Of a stretch of 64,000 bases of DNA, positions 7,894 through 17,538 are shown piece by piece. The notes under the pieces were generated by a model. It was given only the letters and a program-made list of their open reading frames with translations. It was not told where the DNA came from and searched no databases. The stretch is taken from the NCBI RefSeq assembly GCF_020080045.1, contig NZ_CP083451.1:1550001-1614000 (forward strand), given 5' to 3'. Made by a program: the position numbers and the translations under genes. The DNA is from Comamonas odontotermitis. GTDB taxonomy: Bacteria; Pseudomonadota; Gammaproteobacteria; Burkholderiales; Burkholderiaceae_C. How positions within the stretch are numbered: the first letter of the stretch is position 1; every line of letters begins with the position of its first letter.

Positions 7894-9711
7894 TCACTTG
7901 CCCCAGGAATCCTTCAGTCCGGTGATCTTGTTGAACACCGGCTTGCCGGCTGTGTGGTCCTTGCGGTCTGCCACAAAGTAGCCAAAGCGTTCGAACTGGT
8001 ACTTGTCATCGGCCTGGGCCGACTTCAGCGACGGTTCGACATAGGCAGTGACTACCTTCAGGCTGTCGGGGTTGAGCAGGGCGAGGTAATCCTTGCCGCC
8101 GGCATCGGGTTGGGGATCGGTGAAGAGCCGGTCGTAGAGGCGCACTTCGGCCTCAATGCCGTCCTGCACGCCCACCCAGGTGATGGCCGCCTTGACCTTG
8201 ACGCTGTCGGCGCCGGGCGTGCCGCTCTTGGTATCAGGCACCACGGTGGCCAGCACCTTGCTCACGTTGCCGTCGGCATCCTTCTCGCAGCCCGTGCACT
8301 CGATCACATAGCCGCCCTTGAGGCGAACCTTGTTGCCGGGGAACAGGCGCTTGTAGCCCTTGGGAGGCACTTCGGCGAAATCCTCGCGCTCGATCCAGAC
8401 TTCGCGGCCCAGTGTGAAATGGCGCTCGGGCACGGTTTCACTTTCGGCGTGGTGGGGCAGGGCCGGCAGCGTGCATTGCTCCAGATGGTCTGCGCTGCCA
8501 AATACCTCGGCCCAGTTGGTCAGCTCCAGCTTGACGGGGTCCAGCACCACCATCGCGCGGTGGGCCTTGTTCTCCAGGTCTTCGCGCAGGCAACCATCCA
8601 GCGTGCCGTAGTCGATCCAGGCGTAATCCTTGGTCACGCCGATGCGCTCGCAGAAATTGCGGATGGATGCTGGCGTGTAACCCCTGCGGCGCAGGCCGAC
8701 GACGGTAGGCATGCGGGGGTCGTCCCAGCCGGTCACGAAGTGGTTGTCCACCAGGTGCTTGAGCTTGCGCTTGCTGGTGATCACATAGGTGAGGTTCAGG
8801 CGCGAGAACTCATACTGGCGCGGCTGCGGCGCGTCGATCAGGCCGCCCGTGCGCAGGTTGTCGAGCAACCAGTCATAGAACGGGCGCTGGTCCTCGAACT
8901 CCAGCGTGCAGATGGAGTGGGTGATGTGCTCGTACGCATCCTCGATGGGGTGCGCGAAGGTGTACATCGGGTAGATGCACCATTGGTTGCCGGTGTTGTG
9001 GTGCTCGGCATGGCGCACGCGGTAGATGGCCGGGTCGCGCAGGTTGATGTTGGGCGCGGCCATGTCGATCTTGGCGCGCAGCACGGCGGCGCCGTCCGCC
9101 AGCTTGCCGTCCTTCATGTCGGCAAAACGCTGCAGGTTCTCGGCCACCGAACGGTCGCGGAACGGGCTGTTCACGCCGGGACGGGTGAAGTCGCCCCGAT
9201 TGGCCTTCATCTCGTCGGCAGACTGCTCGTCCACATAGGCCAGGCCCTGCTCGATCAGGTAGACCGCGCAGCGGTGCATGAAGTCGAAGTAGTTGCTGGC
9301 GAAATACAGGTTCTCGTGGCCGTCCGGGTCCTTCCAGTCAAAGCCCAGCCATTTGACGGCGTCGATGATGCCGTCCACGTATTCCTGGTCTTCCTTTTCG
9401 GGATTGGTGTCGTCAAAGCGCAGGTGGCACACGCCGCCGAAGTCGCGCGCCAGACCGAAGTTCAGGCAGATGGACTTGGCATGGCCCACGTGCAGATAGC
9501 CGTTGGGCTCGGGCGGAAAGCGGGTGCGCAGCCTGGCCTCGTCCACCTGGCCCTGCTGGTGGTGCTGGGCGTCGCCGGGCGAACCACCCCAGTGGCGGCT
9601 GGCGTAGGTGCCTTTGTCCAGGTCGGACTCGATAATGTGTCGCAGAAAATTGGTGGGTTTGACCACTTCGTCACTACCACTGTGCGAAGCGCTCGAGACA
9701 GGTGCATTCAT
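7894..9711 (-). CDS. glnS: Glutaminyl-tRNA synthetase
   Basis: The gene encodes 605 residues. The enzyme charges tRNA-Gln with glutamine in the cytoplasm. The class I HIGH motif is HVGH at 74-77, preceded by RFPPEPNGYL. The KMSKS equivalent is ITSKRKL at 311-317, as usual for GlnRS. Further catalytic-domain signatures are RFDDTNPEKE near 98-107 and LEFEDQRPFYDWLLDNL near 270-286. The C-terminal half is the two-part beta-barrel anticodon-binding domain, with a short Cys pair (ECTGCEKD) in the distal barrel. The N-terminus carries about 60 residues before the catalytic core. It is monocistronic and divergent from the PXPV gene. Confidence 0.97.
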   Translation of the reverse strand: MNAPVSSASHSGSDEVVKPTNFLRHIIESDLDKGTYASRHWGGSPGDAQHHQQGQVDEARLRTRFPPEPNGYLHVGHAKSICLNFGLARDFGGVCHLRFDDTNPEKEDQEYVDGIIDAVKWLGFDWKDPDGHENLYFASNYFDFMHRCAVYLIEQGLAYVDEQSADEMKANRGDFTRPGVNSPFRDRSVAENLQRFADMKDGKLADGAAVLRAKIDMAAPNINLRDPAIYRVRHAEHHNTGNQWCIYPMYTFAHPIEDAYEHITHSICTLEFEDQRPFYDWLLDNLRTGGLIDAPQPRQYEFSRLNLTYVITSKRKLKHLVDNHFVTGWDDPRMPTVVGLRRRGYTPASIRNFCERIGVTKDYAWIDYGTLDGCLREDLENKAHRAMVVLDPVKLELTNWAEVFGSADHLEQCTLPALPHHAESETVPERHFTLGREVWIEREDFAEVPPKGYKRLFPGNKVRLKGGYVIECTGCEKDADGNVSKVLATVVPDTKSGTPGADSVKVKAAITWVGVQDGIEAEVRLYDRLFTDPQPDAGGKDYLALLNPDSLKVVTAYVEPSLKSAQADDKYQFERFGYFVADRKDHTAGKPVFNKITGLKDSWGK

Positions 9712-9870
9712 AAGGGGTTATTCTAAGGGACTACCCTGGTGTTTACGATTGGCAACACGATATCCTGTCTTGAAACCACAATTTGCAATCGCTTTGGTAT
9801 CTTTTGAGGGTTGGCGTACGTTAAGGTTGTGATGACAATCTTTCAAGGTCACCCTCGCAAGGAGAAACAA

Positions 9871-10212
9871 ATGACCAATTCAACGCTGAAACAGTGCTCT
9901 CGCTGGGCTGCCGCCGCAGCATTGGCGGGCTTGGGCCTGGTGTCCGGCGCCGCACATGCCAGCCGCGTTTCTTGGTCGGTGGGCATCAATGTGCCTGCGC
10001 CCGTGTATGTGGCGCCGGCCCCTGTGTACATGCCGCCACAACCTGTGTATGTGGCGCCGCAACCCGTCTATGTTGCACCGCCGCCACCGGCTGTGGTGTA
10101 TCGCCCGGCACCGGTCTACCGTCCCGCACCCGTGTACTACGGTCCGCCTCCTGGCCACCGTCGCCACCACCACCGCCACTGGGATCGCGACCGCGATTAC
10201 TACCGCTACTGA
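9871..10212 (+). CDS. Secreted PXPV-repeat protein
   Basis: The gene encodes 113 residues starting at MTNSTLKQ, with an excellent ribosome site (AAGGAG) ahead of the ATG. Residues 1-30 form a signal peptide ending in AHA. The mature protein is a run of P-x-P-V-Y repeats (APVYVAPAPVYMPPQPVY and so on), then a His/Arg/Asp-rich tail (HRRHHHRHWDRDRDYYRY). PXPV repeat proteins are small envelope proteins common in betaproteobacteria, without assigned function. The His-rich tail could bind metal, but that is a guess. It stands alone, between glnS and aroQ, with its own terminator. Confidence 0.85.
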   Translation: MTNSTLKQCSRWAAAAALAGLGLVSGAAHASRVSWSVGINVPAPVYVAPAPVYMPPQPVYVAPQPVYVAPPPPAVVYRPAPVYRPAPVYYGPPPGHRRHHHRHWDRDRDYYRY

Positions 10213-10251
10213 TCCCGCCCCTATCCGCGCCTGTGCTGCGCGGGTATGCAC

Positions 10252-10278
10252 CAGCCCCGGCCTGCCGGGGCTTTTTGT
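10252..10278 (+). terminator. Rho-independent terminator after the PXPV gene
   Basis: The stem AGCCCCGG/CCGGGGCT is followed by TTTTT on the plus strand, 40 bp after the stop codon. Confidence 0.88.
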
Positions 10279-10359
10279 TGGCCCTCCTGTCGCCTCCAGC
10301 AATGAAGACGGCTGCTTTTGCTCTGATAATCGATAGCAAAGACTGCTTGTGGAGCCTTC

Positions 10360-10821
10360 ATGAAAACCGTCTTCGTACTCAATGGACCCAACCTGAACCT
10401 GCTGGGGCTGCGCGAGCCTGCCATCTATGGCGCGCATACCCTGCAGGACGTGGAGCGGCTATGCGAGCAGGCGGCCACGCGCAACCATCTGGCCCTGCGC
10501 TTTCACCAGAGCAACCACGAGGGCGCGCTGATCGACTGGCTGCATGAAGCCGGTCAGATGAAGCGCGACGGCCAACTCGCCGGTGTGGTGCTCAATGCAG
10601 CCGCCTACACCCACACCAGCGTGGCGCTGATGGATGCGATCAAAGGGGCCGATCTGCCGGTGATCGAGCTTCACATCAGCAATGTGCATGCGCGTGAGGC
10701 TTTTCGCCACCATTCCTACATCGCCCCGGTGGCCAAGGCAGTGATCTGCGGCCTGGGCGTGCAGGGCTATAGCATTGCCATCGATGCCGTGGCGCAGGTG
10801 CTGCTGGCGCAGCCTGCCTGA
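10360..10821 (+). CDS. aroQ: Type II 3-dehydroquinate dehydratase
   Basis: The gene encodes 153 residues, the normal size of the dodecameric type II enzyme. It converts 3-dehydroquinate to 3-dehydroshikimate in the shikimate pathway. Diagnostic features are NGPNLNLLG at 8-16, the catalytic Tyr at 23 in REPAIYG, FHQSNHEGALIDWLH in the middle, NAAAYTHTSVAL, and HISNVHAREAFRHHSYI with the active-site His. A remnant of the dispersed palindromic repeat lies just upstream at about 10306-10345. The gene is followed nine bases later by a hydrolase gene on the same strand, so the two are probably cotranscribed. Confidence 0.97.
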   Translation: MKTVFVLNGPNLNLLGLREPAIYGAHTLQDVERLCEQAATRNHLALRFHQSNHEGALIDWLHEAGQMKRDGQLAGVVLNAAAYTHTSVALMDAIKGADLPVIELHISNVHAREAFRHHSYIAPVAKAVICGLGVQGYSIAIDAVAQVLLAQPA

Positions 10822-10830
10822 AAGCGGCCC

Positions 10831-11757
10831 ATGGTGGACCATGCGCCAACGTCGGCAGAGCCTATACCTGCTGCCATGCCCTCTGAGATGCCTGCGGATT
10901 ACACAGCCTTGCTGGCGCGCGCAACCCGCCTGACCACGCCTTGTGGCGACGGCGAGATGGTGTGGCACACATGGGGCGCGCGCCAGCCGGGCGCCTTGCC
11001 GCTGGTGATGCTGCATGGCGGCAGCGGCAGCTGGATGCACTGGATTCGCAATATTGACGCGCTGGTGGCTGCGGGCCACCAGGTCTGGCTGCCCGATCTG
11101 CCGGGTTTTGGCGATTCTGCCGCGCCCCCTGCCGGTTTTGATGCGGATGCCATGGTCGAGCCCCTGTACCAAGGCATGCAGCAGCTGGGCCTGCTGCCCT
11201 GCAAGCTGATCGGGTTCAGCTTTGGCGGCATGACCGCCGGCATGCTGGCGGCGGCCCATCCCGATGCGGCCGAACGTCTGGTGGTGGTGGGCGCGCCCGC
11301 CATGGGCGTAGTGCCGCAGAAACAGTTTGTGCTGCGTGGCTGGCGCCATCTGCCCGATGCGACCGAGCAGCGCGAGGTGCACCGCTACAACCTGGGTGCC
11401 TTGATGCTGTGGGACGCCGCCCGTATTGACGAAGAGGCCCTGGCCCTGCACCAGAACAATGTGCAGCGCGACCGCCTGCCGCGCAGGCGCCTGGCCAATA
11501 CCGATATCCTGGCGCAGTCGCTGCCGCAGATTGCGGCTCCGGTGGCTGCCATCTACGGCGCGCACGATGCGCTCTACAAAACCTATATGGGTGCGCTGGG
11601 CGACAAGTTTCGGGCGGTCACGCCACAGCTGCTGGATTTTGTGCTCGTGCCCGACAGCGGCCATTGGGTGCAATACGAGCAGCCCCGCGCATTCATGGCG
11701 GCCCTGCTGCCGCTGCTTTCCTCAACTATTGATGTAAATAATGCCTCTGGCGCTTGA
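10831..11757 (+). CDS. Alpha/beta hydrolase
   Basis: The gene encodes 308 residues. The classic fold is visible: oxyanion-hole segment LHGGSGSW near 61-68, DLPGFGDS near 89-96, nucleophile elbow GFSFGG with Ser 130, an acid in YGAHDALYK and the catalytic His in DSGHWVQYEQP near the C-terminus. This pattern suits a carboxylic ester or C-C bond hydrolase, and the substrate is unknown. The last residues (NNASGA) and the stop codon are read from a copy of the dispersed GCGCTT/AAGCGC repeat, so the C-terminus has been shaped by that element. It lies between aroQ and iaaA, all on the plus strand. Confidence 0.85.
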   Translation: MVDHAPTSAEPIPAAMPSEMPADYTALLARATRLTTPCGDGEMVWHTWGARQPGALPLVMLHGGSGSWMHWIRNIDALVAAGHQVWLPDLPGFGDSAAPPAGFDADAMVEPLYQGMQQLGLLPCKLIGFSFGGMTAGMLAAAHPDAAERLVVVGAPAMGVVPQKQFVLRGWRHLPDATEQREVHRYNLGALMLWDAARIDEEALALHQNNVQRDRLPRRRLANTDILAQSLPQIAAPVAAIYGAHDALYKTYMGALGDKFRAVTPQLLDFVLVPDSGHWVQYEQPRAFMAALLPLLSSTIDVNNASGA

Positions 11758-11784
11758 TAGTAAAGCGCTGGCAGCTATCAAAAT
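11736..11784 (+). repeat. Dispersed palindromic repeat copy spanning a gene junction
   Basis: The arms GCGCTT (11750-11755) and AAGCGC (11763-11768) are followed by the typical tail GGCAGCTATCAAAAT. It provides the stop codon of the preceding hydrolase gene and the whole leader of the following peptidase gene, whose ATG starts at 11785. Confidence 0.75.
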
Positions 11785-12807
11785 ATGAGTCCAACCAAGT
11801 TCACCCCCGTCATTGCCATCCATGGCGGCGCAGGCACCATCACCCGTGCGTCGATCACGCCCGTGCAGCAGCAGGCGTATCGCAATGCATTGCGCGATGT
11901 TCTGCTGGGCGCGCAGCGCAAACTGGCAGAAGGCGCGCCAGCAGAGGCTGTGGCGGTGGAAGCCGTGCGCCTGCTGGAGGAATGCCCGCTGTTCAATGCC
12001 GGGCGTGGAGCGGTGTTCACTGCGGACGCCACCCACGAGATGGATTCCTGCGTCATGCGTGGGCACGATCTGGCCTGCGGCTCCATCGCAGGGGTCAGCA
12101 CCGTGCGCAACCCCGTCATTGCTGCCCAGGCGCTGATGGAGGCGGGCGGGCCGGTCTTCATGATCGGCGCGGCTGCCGAGCAGTTTGCCCAGCGGCAGGG
12201 CTGTGAAATGGTGGCCAGGGACTGGTTCTCCACCGAGCAGCGCCTCGCGCAACTGCGCACGGTGCAGGAGGTCGCCCGGGCATCGGGCAGCGACACCATG
12301 GCGCTGGACCACACTGCGCAGAGCCTGGCTGCGCCGCAAGGCAAGGGCGATGCCCCCCTGGATGAGCGCAAGAAGATGGGTACCGTGGGCGCCGTGGTGC
12401 TTGATGTACATGGCAATCTGGCAGCAGCCACATCGACTGGCGGCCTGACGAACAAGAAGCCCGGCCGTGTGGGCGACTCGCCCGTGGTGGGTGCTGGCAC
12501 CTACGCCAAGAACGGCGTGGTGGCCGTATCGTGCACCGGCGTGGGCGAGGCTTTCATTCGCGGAACGGCAGCGCATGCCGTGGCTGCGCGCATCGAGCTG
12601 CTGGGCGCCGGTGTGGCCGATGCGGCAAGCGCGGTCATCCACCGCGTGCTGCCGCCACTGGGGGGCGACGGGGGCCTGATTGCCGTGGGCGCGAGCGGCG
12701 AGGTGTCGCTGTGCTTCAACTCCGAAGGCATGTACCGCGGCCAAGTGGGCGTTGCTGGCGAACCGCTGGTGGCAATTTACGAGAACGACGCATTGGCAAT
12801 CGCCTAG
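11785..12807 (+). CDS. iaaA: Isoaspartyl peptidase / type III L-asparaginase
   Basis: The gene encodes 340 residues and belongs to the Ntn-hydrolase family. The precursor cleaves itself before a Thr that becomes the nucleophile, here Thr 200 in DERKKMGTVGAVVLD. Other family marks are AIHGGAGTI at the N-terminus, PLFNAGRGAVFT near 68-80, the substrate-binding STGGLTNKKPGRVGDSP region, and GTYAKNGVVAVSCTGVGE. The enzyme hydrolyses beta-aspartyl dipeptides and asparagine in the cytoplasm. Just downstream lies the GsiABCD-type peptide importer, so a role in handling imported peptides is plausible, although a terminator separates them. The leader has no clear Shine-Dalgarno, because it consists of repeat sequence. 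Confidence 0.93.
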   Translation: MSPTKFTPVIAIHGGAGTITRASITPVQQQAYRNALRDVLLGAQRKLAEGAPAEAVAVEAVRLLEECPLFNAGRGAVFTADATHEMDSCVMRGHDLACGSIAGVSTVRNPVIAAQALMEAGGPVFMIGAAAEQFAQRQGCEMVARDWFSTEQRLAQLRTVQEVARASGSDTMALDHTAQSLAAPQGKGDAPLDERKKMGTVGAVVLDVHGNLAAATSTGGLTNKKPGRVGDSPVVGAGTYAKNGVVAVSCTGVGEAFIRGTAAHAVAARIELLGAGVADAASAVIHRVLPPLGGDGGLIAVGASGEVSLCFNSEGMYRGQVGVAGEPLVAIYENDALAIA

Positions 12808-12827
12808 GCCGCTGCGGCCAACCTGCG

Positions 12828-12858
12828 CAAAAAGGCTGCCCTGGGCAGCCTTTTTTTC
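12828..12858 (+). terminator. Rho-independent terminator after iaaA
   Basis: The stem AAGGCTGCC/GGCAGCCTT is followed by seven T residues, about 25 bp after the iaaA stop. Confidence 0.9.
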
Positions 12859-12899
12859 ATGCAATGACGGGTTTTACTTAGGTGAAAACACTAGGGTAA

Positions 12900-12911
12900 T
12901 TTCATATGAAA
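12900..12911. promoter_or_regulatory. 12-bp perfect palindrome upstream of the gsi operon (candidate operator)
   Basis: TTTCATATGAAA reads the same on both strands, in the leader between the iaaA terminator and gsiA. It is a plausible regulator site for the importer operon, but no regulator gene is adjacent and I cannot name the protein. Confidence 0.3.
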
Positions 12912-13078
12912 CCGCTTTCGGCGCTTTCTACAATGCGAGGACTGTCACCGAAGTGAGTGCGCAGATCCGTGCGATCTTGCCAAAGTGGAACCCAGTCTTC
13001 GGGGTGCCGCATCTGCTGCGGCTATTCCTTTTTTCATAGCACATTGCGCTTGCTGCTTGTGCGCTAAAGCCCAATTTT

Positions 13079-14983
13079 ATGTCCACCCTTGCACACTCCT
13101 CCGCCGAGAATGCTGCGTTGCCCGCGGTGTTGCTGGTTCGTGACCTGTCGGTCAGCTTCAAAACCGAGCAGGGCCGGGTGCAGGTGGTCAAGAACCTGAG
13201 TTTTGACGTACATGCCGGCCAGACGCTGGCCGTGGTGGGCGAATCGGGTTCGGGCAAATCCGTCACCTCGCTGGCGCTGATGCGTCTGGTGGAGAACGGG
13301 GGCGGCCAGATCGACAGCGGCTCCATGCTGCTGCGCGGGCGCCACACGGGCCAGCTGGATCTGGCCAAGGCCAGCAACGCGCAGATGCGCCAGGTGCGCG
13401 GCGCGGACATGGCCATGGTGTTCCAGGAGCCGATGACATCGCTCAACCCCGTCTTCACCGTGGGCGAGCAGATTGCCGAATCCATTCGCCTGCACCAGGG
13501 AAAATCGCGCAGCGAGGCCATGGCCGAGGCGCTGCGCATGATGGAGCTGGTACGCATTCCCGAGGCGCGCAACGTGCTCACGCGCCACCCGCACCAGCTC
13601 TCGGGCGGCATGCGCCAGCGGGTGATGATCGCGATGGCGCTGTCGTGCAAGCCGTCGCTGCTGATTGCCGATGAACCGACGACGGCGCTGGATGTGACCA
13701 TCCAGGCACAGATTCTGGCGCTGATCCAGGAGCTGCAGCGCGAGATGTCGATGGGCGTGATCTTCATCACCCACGACATGGGCGTGGTGGCGGAGGTGGC
13801 CGACCGTGTGTTGGTGATGTTCCGTGGCGACAAGGTGGAAGAGCAGGACTGCGTGCAGCTGTTTGCCCATCCGCAGCAGGCCTACACCCGCAACCTGCTC
13901 GCGGCGGTGCCGCAGCTGGGAGCCATGCGCGGCAAGGATCTGCCCGAGCGTTTTGCCTTGCTGGGGCAAGGGGCGGGTGGCGCTGCAGGAGAGGTCGCGC
14001 CGCAGGCCACCGTCAAGGCGGGCGCGCCGGTGCTGCAGGTGGACAAGCTGGTGACGCGCTTTCCGATCAAGGAAGGGCTGTTGGGCGGCGTCAAGCGGCA
14101 GGTGTATGCGGTGGAGCAGGTGAGCTTCAGCCTGCAGCCGGGCGAAACGCTGGCAGTGGTGGGCGAATCGGGCTGCGGTAAATCGACCACGGGCCGGGCG
14201 CTGGCGCGGCTCATCGATTTCCAGTCGGGCCAGGTGCAGGTGGCGGGGCGCGATATTGCGCGGCTCAAGGGCGGCGATCTGCAGGCCCTGCGCCGCGACA
14301 TCCAGTTCATTTTTCAGGACCCGTTTGCTTCGCTCGACCCGCGCCTGACGGTCGGCTACAGCATTCTGGAGCCCATGCTCATCCACAAGCTCCTGCCGCG
14401 CGAGCAGGCAGAAAAGAAAGTGGAGTGGCTGCTGGAGAAGGTGGGCCTGCCTGCCGCAGCGGCCAACCGCTATCCGCACGAATTTTCGGGTGGCCAGCGC
14501 CAGCGCATTGCGATTGCGCGCGCGCTGGCGCTCAACCCTCAGGTGGTGATTGCCGACGAGGCAGTGTCGGCGCTCGATGTGTCGATCCGCGCGCAGATCA
14601 TCAACCTGATGATGGATCTGCAGCAGGAGTTCGGCATTGCCTTCCTGTTCATCTCGCACGACATGGCCGTGGTCGAGCGCGTCAGCCACCGGGTGGCAGT
14701 GATGTACCTGGGCCAGATCGTCGAGATCGGCCCGCGCCGCGCCGTGTTCGAGAATCCGCAGCACAGCTACACCAAGCGGCTGATGGCGGCAGTGCCGATT
14801 GCCGATCCGACACGCCGGCGCGCGCACACCTTGAACGTGACCGAGATACCCAGCCCCGTGCGTGCGGTGAATGACCCACCCAAGGTGCTGCCCATGCGCG
14901 AAGTGGGGCCGGGCCACTGGGTGGCGACCGATGTATCTGCCGCAGCGGCGCAAAGCGCGGCTGCGGGCCGGGCGGTGGCCTGA
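13079..14983 (+). CDS. gsiA: Dipeptide/glutathione ABC importer, fused double ATPase
   Basis: The gene encodes 634 residues: two complete ABC ATPase domains in one chain, as in GsiA. Domain 1 has Walker A GESGSGKS (54-61), signature LSGGMRQR (174-181) and Walker B LLIADEP (195-201). Domain 2 has Walker [10 protein letters not shown] (362-370), FSGGQRQR and [12 protein letters not shown]. In domain 2 the Walker B runs into EA rather than EP, which is still catalytically competent. Each domain ends with the oligopeptide-transporter C-terminal region ([11 protein letters not shown] and [11 protein letters not shown]). It energises import through GsiC and GsiD, encoded downstream, and is the first gene of the operon. 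Confidence 0.93.
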   Translation: MSTLAHSSAENAALPAVLLVRDLSVSFKTEQGRVQVVKNLSFDVHAGQTLAVVGESGSGKSVTSLALMRLVENGGGQIDSGSMLLRGRHTGQLDLAKASNAQMRQVRGADMAMVFQEPMTSLNPVFTVGEQIAESIRLHQGKSRSEAMAEALRMMELVRIPEARNVLTRHPHQLSGGMRQRVMIAMALSCKPSLLIADEPTTALDVTIQAQILALIQELQREMSMGVIFITHDMGVVAEVADRVLVMFRGDKVEEQDCVQLFAHPQQAYTRNLLAAVPQLGAMRGKDLPERFALLGQGAGGAAGEVAPQATVKAGAPVLQVDKLVTRFPIKEGLLGGVKRQVYAVEQVSFSLQPGETLAVVGESGCGKSTTGRALARLIDFQSGQVQVAGRDIARLKGGDLQALRRDIQFIFQDPFASLDPRLTVGYSILEPMLIHKLLPREQAEKKVEWLLEKVGLPAAAANRYPHEFSGGQRQRIAIARALALNPQVVIADEAVSALDVSIRAQIINLMMDLQQEFGIAFLFISHDMAVVERVSHRVAVMYLGQIVEIGPRRAVFENPQHSYTKRLMAAVPIADPTRRRAHTLNVTEIPSPVRAVNDPPKVLPMREVGPGHWVATDVSAAAAQSAAAGRAVA

Positions 14984-15070
14984 AAAGCGCCACGAACGGA
15001 TCATTTTTGAAGGGGTCTGGCGGCCACGGTGGCGTGCCAGAGTATGCAAAACCTGAAGAGGAGAGTTGAT

Positions 15071-16603
15071 ATGCAACGACGTTTGACTTCGATCGCCGCC
15101 GCCATGCTGCTGGCGGGTACTGCGTTTTCGGCCCATGCGGCCAAGGACGTGGTGGTGGCAGTGGCTTCCACCTTCACGACCACCGACCCCTACGACGCCA
15201 ACGACACCTTGTCGCAGGCCGTGGCCAAGTCCTTCTATGAAGGCTTGTACGGCTTCGACAAGGACATGAAGATGATCCCCGTGCTGGCAACGGGCTTTGA
15301 CGTGAGCAAGGACGGTCTCGTCTACACCTTCAAGCTGCGCAGCGGCGTCAAGTTCCACGACGGCACCGCCTTCAACGCCGAAGCGGTGAAGGCGACCTTC
15401 GACCGCGTGACCAACCCGGACAACAAGCTCAAGCGCTACAACCTGTACAAGAACATCGCCAAGACCGAGGTGGTGGACGATCTGACGGTGAAATTCACGC
15501 TCAAGGAGCCGTTTGCACCTTTCGTCAACTCGCTCGCCCATCCCTCGGGCGTGATCATCTCGCCCGCTGCGCTCAAACAGTACGGCAAGGAGATCGTGCA
15601 GCACCCCGTGGGTACCGGCCCGTTCAAGTTCGTCGAGTGGAAGCCTTCCGACTACATGAAGGTCGCCAAGTTTGACGGCTACTGGCAAAAGGGTCTGCCC
15701 AAGGTGGATACGATCACCTGGCGCCCGGTGGTGGACAACAACACCCGCGCATCGATGATGCAGACCAACGAGGCGCACTTCGCCTTCCCGGTGCCGCCAG
15801 AAGCCGTGGCCAACCTCGAGAAGAAGCCGAGCCTCGAAATCACCAAGGCGCCGTCGATCATCCATCGCTACATCTCGATGAATGTGACGCAGAAGCCTTT
15901 CGACAACCCCAAGGTGCGTGAGGCGCTGAACTACGCCATCAACAAGGAAGCGCTGTCCAAGGTGGCGTTTGCGGGCTCTGCCATCCCTGCAGAAGGCGTG
16001 CTGCCCAAGGGCGTGGAGTTTGCCACCAAGCTCGGCCCATGGCCCTACGACCCCGCCAAGGCCAAGGCCCTGCTGAAGGAAGCGGGCTACCCCAACGGTT
16101 TTGAGAGCACCCTGTGGTCGGCCTACAACCACTCCACCGCCCAGAAGGTGATCCAGTTTGCGCAGCAGCAGCTCGCCCAGGTCGGCGTGAAGGTGACCGT
16201 GCGCGCCCTGGAAGCAGGCCAGCGCGTGGCCGAAGTGGAATCGGTGCAGGACCCTGCCAAGGCGGGCGTGCGCATGTACTACGTGGGCTGGTCGTCGTCC
16301 ACCGGCGAAGCCGACTGGGCCATGCGCCCGCTGCTGGCGGGTGAAAGCGCGCCACCCCGTGGCTTCAACACCGCCTACTACAACAACCCCGAAGTCAACG
16401 CCGACATCGCCAAGGCGCTGGTGACCACCGACACGGCTGCGCGCGGCAAGATCTACGCCGATGCCCAGCAGAAGATCTGGAAGGACGCACCCTGGATCTT
16501 CCTGAACACCGAGCAGCTGGTGTCCGTGCGCGCCAAGAACCTGTCCGGCTTCTACGTGATTCCTGACGGCAACTTCAACTTTGTTGACCTGGACCTGAAG
16601 TAA
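15071..16603 (+). CDS. gsiB: Peptide/glutathione-binding periplasmic protein
   Basis: The gene encodes 510 residues starting at [16 protein letters not shown], with a GAGGAGAG ribosome site. The signal peptide ends at AHAA. It belongs to the family 5 extracellular solute-binding proteins (DppA/OppA/GsiB), with diagnostic segments [12 protein letters not shown], the [14 protein letters not shown] motif, and [13 protein letters not shown]. The length is normal. It captures peptide or glutathione in the periplasm for the GsiCD channel. The 87 bp between gsiA and gsiB have no terminator, and only 3 bases separate gsiB from gsiC. Confidence 0.93.
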   Translation: MQRRLTSIAAAMLLAGTAFSAHAAKDVVVAVASTFTTTDPYDANDTLSQAVAKSFYEGLYGFDKDMKMIPVLATGFDVSKDGLVYTFKLRSGVKFHDGTAFNAEAVKATFDRVTNPDNKLKRYNLYKNIAKTEVVDDLTVKFTLKEPFAPFVNSLAHPSGVIISPAALKQYGKEIVQHPVGTGPFKFVEWKPSDYMKVAKFDGYWQKGLPKVDTITWRPVVDNNTRASMMQTNEAHFAFPVPPEAVANLEKKPSLEITKAPSIIHRYISMNVTQKPFDNPKVREALNYAINKEALSKVAFAGSAIPAEGVLPKGVEFATKLGPWPYDPAKAKALLKEAGYPNGFESTLWSAYNHSTAQKVIQFAQQQLAQVGVKVTVRALEAGQRVAEVESVQDPAKAGVRMYYVGWSSSTGEADWAMRPLLAGESAPPRGFNTAYYNNPEVNADIAKALVTTDTAARGKIYADAQQKIWKDAPWIFLNTEQLVSVRAKNLSGFYVIPDGNFNFVDLDLK

Positions 16604-16606
16604 TCC

Positions 16607-17527
16607 ATGCATCGCTACCTGCTCAAACGCTTGCTGGGGCTGATACCGACGCTGCTCATCGTGGCAGTGCTGGTGTTCGGTTTTGTGCACATGCTGCCTG
16701 GCGACCCCGCGCGCCTGGCGGCAGGCCCCGAAGCCGGGCCCGAGACGATTGAACTCGTCCGCAAGGACCTGGGGCTCGATCTGCCCCTGCACCAGCAGTT
16801 CATCCGTTTCTTCGGCAATGCGTTGCAGGGCGATTTTGGCAAGTCTGTCCGCACCAAGCGCCCGGTCTCGCAGGAGATCGCAGAGCGCTTTGGCCCGACC
16901 TTCTGGCTCACCGTGGTGGCCATGGCCTGGTCGGTGGTGCTGGGCATGTTCCTGGGCATCGTCTCGGCGGTCTGGCGCAACAAGTGGCCCGATCGCCTGG
17001 GCATGACGCTGGCGGTGTCGGGCATCTCGTTCCCGTCATTCGCCCTGGGCATGCTGCTGATGCAGTATTTCTCGGTCAACCTGGGCTGGCTGCCCACGGT
17101 GGGGGCCGATACCTGGAAGCACTACGTGCTGCCATCGCTCACGCTGGGGGCTGCCGTGGCCGCCGTGATGGCGCGCTTCACGCGCAGCTCGTTCATCGAC
17201 ATCCTCAAGGAAGACTACGTGCGCACCGCACGCGCCAAGGGGCTGAAGGAGACCGTGGTCGTCATCAAGCACGGCCTGCGCAATGCCATGATTCCGGTCA
17301 TCACGATGATGGGCCTGCAGTTCGGCTTTCTGCTGGGCGGCTCCATCGTGGTGGAGGTGGTCTTCAACTGGCCCGGCATGGGCCGCCTGCTGGTCGATGC
17401 GGTCGAAATGCGCGACTACCCGATCATCCAGGCCCTGGTGCTGCTGTTCTCGCTGGAATTCATTCTGATCAATCTGGTGGTTGACCTGCTGTACGCATGG
17501 ATCAACCCCACCATTCGCTACAAGTAA
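16607..17527 (+). CDS. gsiC: Peptide/glutathione importer permease GsiC
   Basis: The gene encodes 306 residues with six membrane helices. The N-terminus [19 protein letters not shown] and the P-G-D-P motif (MLPGDPARL) are typical of DppB/GsiC permeases. The EAA loop that docks on the ATPase reads [20 protein letters not shown], with the conserved Ala-Gly spacing. It starts right after gsiB and is followed by gsiD with a short gap, which matches the GsiABCD gene order in E. coli. Confidence 0.94.
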   Translation: MHRYLLKRLLGLIPTLLIVAVLVFGFVHMLPGDPARLAAGPEAGPETIELVRKDLGLDLPLHQQFIRFFGNALQGDFGKSVRTKRPVSQEIAERFGPTFWLTVVAMAWSVVLGMFLGIVSAVWRNKWPDRLGMTLAVSGISFPSFALGMLLMQYFSVNLGWLPTVGADTWKHYVLPSLTLGAAVAAVMARFTRSSFIDILKEDYVRTARAKGLKETVVVIKHGLRNAMIPVITMMGLQFGFLLGGSIVVEVVFNWPGMGRLLVDAVEMRDYPIIQALVLLFSLEFILINLVVDLLYAWINPTIRYK

Positions 17528-17538
17528 GGAGCATGGGC

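Noticed and set aside
13064..16792. A 1242-codon open frame on the minus strand opposite gsiA/gsiB
   Set aside because: It is the antisense shadow of two clearly conserved genes in GC-rich DNA. Its composition (Gln/His/Arg/Ala rich) and lack of domains argue against coding.
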